Below are positions 10,781 through 10,969 of a DNA stretch of 10,969 nucleotides, piece after piece. A program made the position numbers and the translations under genes. Origin of the DNA: Chroococcidiopsidaceae cyanobacterium CP_BM_RX_35 (GTDB taxonomy: Bacteria > Cyanobacteriota > Cyanobacteriia > Cyanobacteriales > Chroococcidiopsidaceae); NCBI GenBank assembly GCA_019242465.1, contig JAFAVL010000327.1:1-10969 (forward strand). Reading direction: 5' to 3'. How positions within the stretch are numbered: position 1 is the stretch's first letter; each line of letters opens with the position of its first letter. The notes under the pieces are model-generated. The model searched no databases. It was not told the origin of the DNA and saw only the letters and a program-made list of their open reading frames with translations.

Positions 10781-10969
10781 ATGCTATCTCAAGCATCTGG
10801 CAATGTTTACTATTGTTGTCGTCTCTTAAGTCAGAAACCACTTCAACATAAGGAAAAATGTTTTAGTCGTAGAACTAGAGCAAAAGACATAGTCAAAAGA
10901 TTCTGCCATTTTACGACATTGGTGTTATCAGGTTCATTACTAGTTCTTGCTTTTGATAGCATTTTTACT
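10781..10969 (+). CDS. N-terminal part of an unknown membrane or exported protein, cut by the window edge
   Basis: An ORF starting at ATG 10781 stays open for all 63 codons to the right edge; its frame is closed upstream by a TAG at 10757. The product begins with about 40 mostly polar residues carrying a dense basic cluster (HKEKCFSRRTRAKDIVKR). A hydrophobic segment follows (about residues 44-58, FTTLVLSGSLLVLAF), then DSIFT. This is the layout of a long-n-region signal peptide or a type II signal anchor with the N-terminus inside, common among cyanobacterial exported proteins. The family cannot be named from what is visible. Support comes from the upstream extended -10 element and palindrome; there is no clear Shine-Dalgarno. 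TTG 10772 is a less likely alternative start. Confidence 0.6.
   Translation, partial: MLSQASGNVYYCCRLLSQKPLQHKEKCFSRRTRAKDIVKRFCHFTTLVLSGSLLVLAFDSIFT

Overview
The window looks like chromosomal DNA from a cyanobacterium. Evidence seen: four HIP1 octamers (GCGATCGC, at 5549, 6372, 8770 and 9067), heptanucleotide repeats of the CCTTCTG type, a PEP-CTERM surface protein, and a CbiB/CobD cobalamin gene next to pyrR. I cannot fix the genus. All genes I support lie on the + strand; I found no tRNA, rRNA, CRISPR array, insertion sequence or prophage gene.

Layout. (1) 2-1199: the 3' part of cobD/cbiB (cobalamin biosynthesis) overlaps pyrR (pyrimidine regulator/UPRTase) by 20 nt. (2) 1200-1779: a 580-nt gap with a good sigma70-type promoter (TTGACA-17-TAAGAT) and a long structured leader. 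(3) 1780-3908: two exported proteins, a right-handed beta-helix repeat protein and a PEP-CTERM protein, each with its own long 5' region. (4) 3909-4186: a hairpin-rich, heptad-repeat-bearing gap ending in a perfect inverted repeat over the likely promoter of the next gene. (5) 4187-6520: a full-length UvrD/PcrA superfamily 1 helicase. (6) 6673-10603: a tight six-gene run of Est30-like carboxylesterase, membrane-anchored SAM methyltransferase, lipoprotein, Nramp-family metal transporter and two small PRC-barrel proteins. Its junctions are ATGA overlaps, 2-nt gaps and a TAGTG overlap, so it is probably one transcript. (7) 10604-10780: a probable operon-end hairpin, then a palindrome and extended -10 promoter driving (8) a gene starting at 10781 that runs off the right edge and encodes a protein with a long basic N-terminus and a hydrophobic export segment.

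How the genes may work together. cobD-pyrR and pcrA are housekeeping genes. The beta-helix and PEP-CTERM genes are envelope or matrix accessory genes. The 6673-10603 cluster joins a divalent-metal transporter with a non-canonical metal site to two PRC-barrel partners, a lipoprotein and membrane or lipid-type enzymes; the Nramp/PRC/PRC part reads as a transporter with dedicated soluble partners. It is the best candidate here for a poorly described functional module, but I see no clear evidence of a wholly new defence, mobile or RNA-based system. The most interesting non-coding signals are the operator-like palindromes before pcrA and before the right-edge gene, and the structured leaders of the two exported-protein genes.
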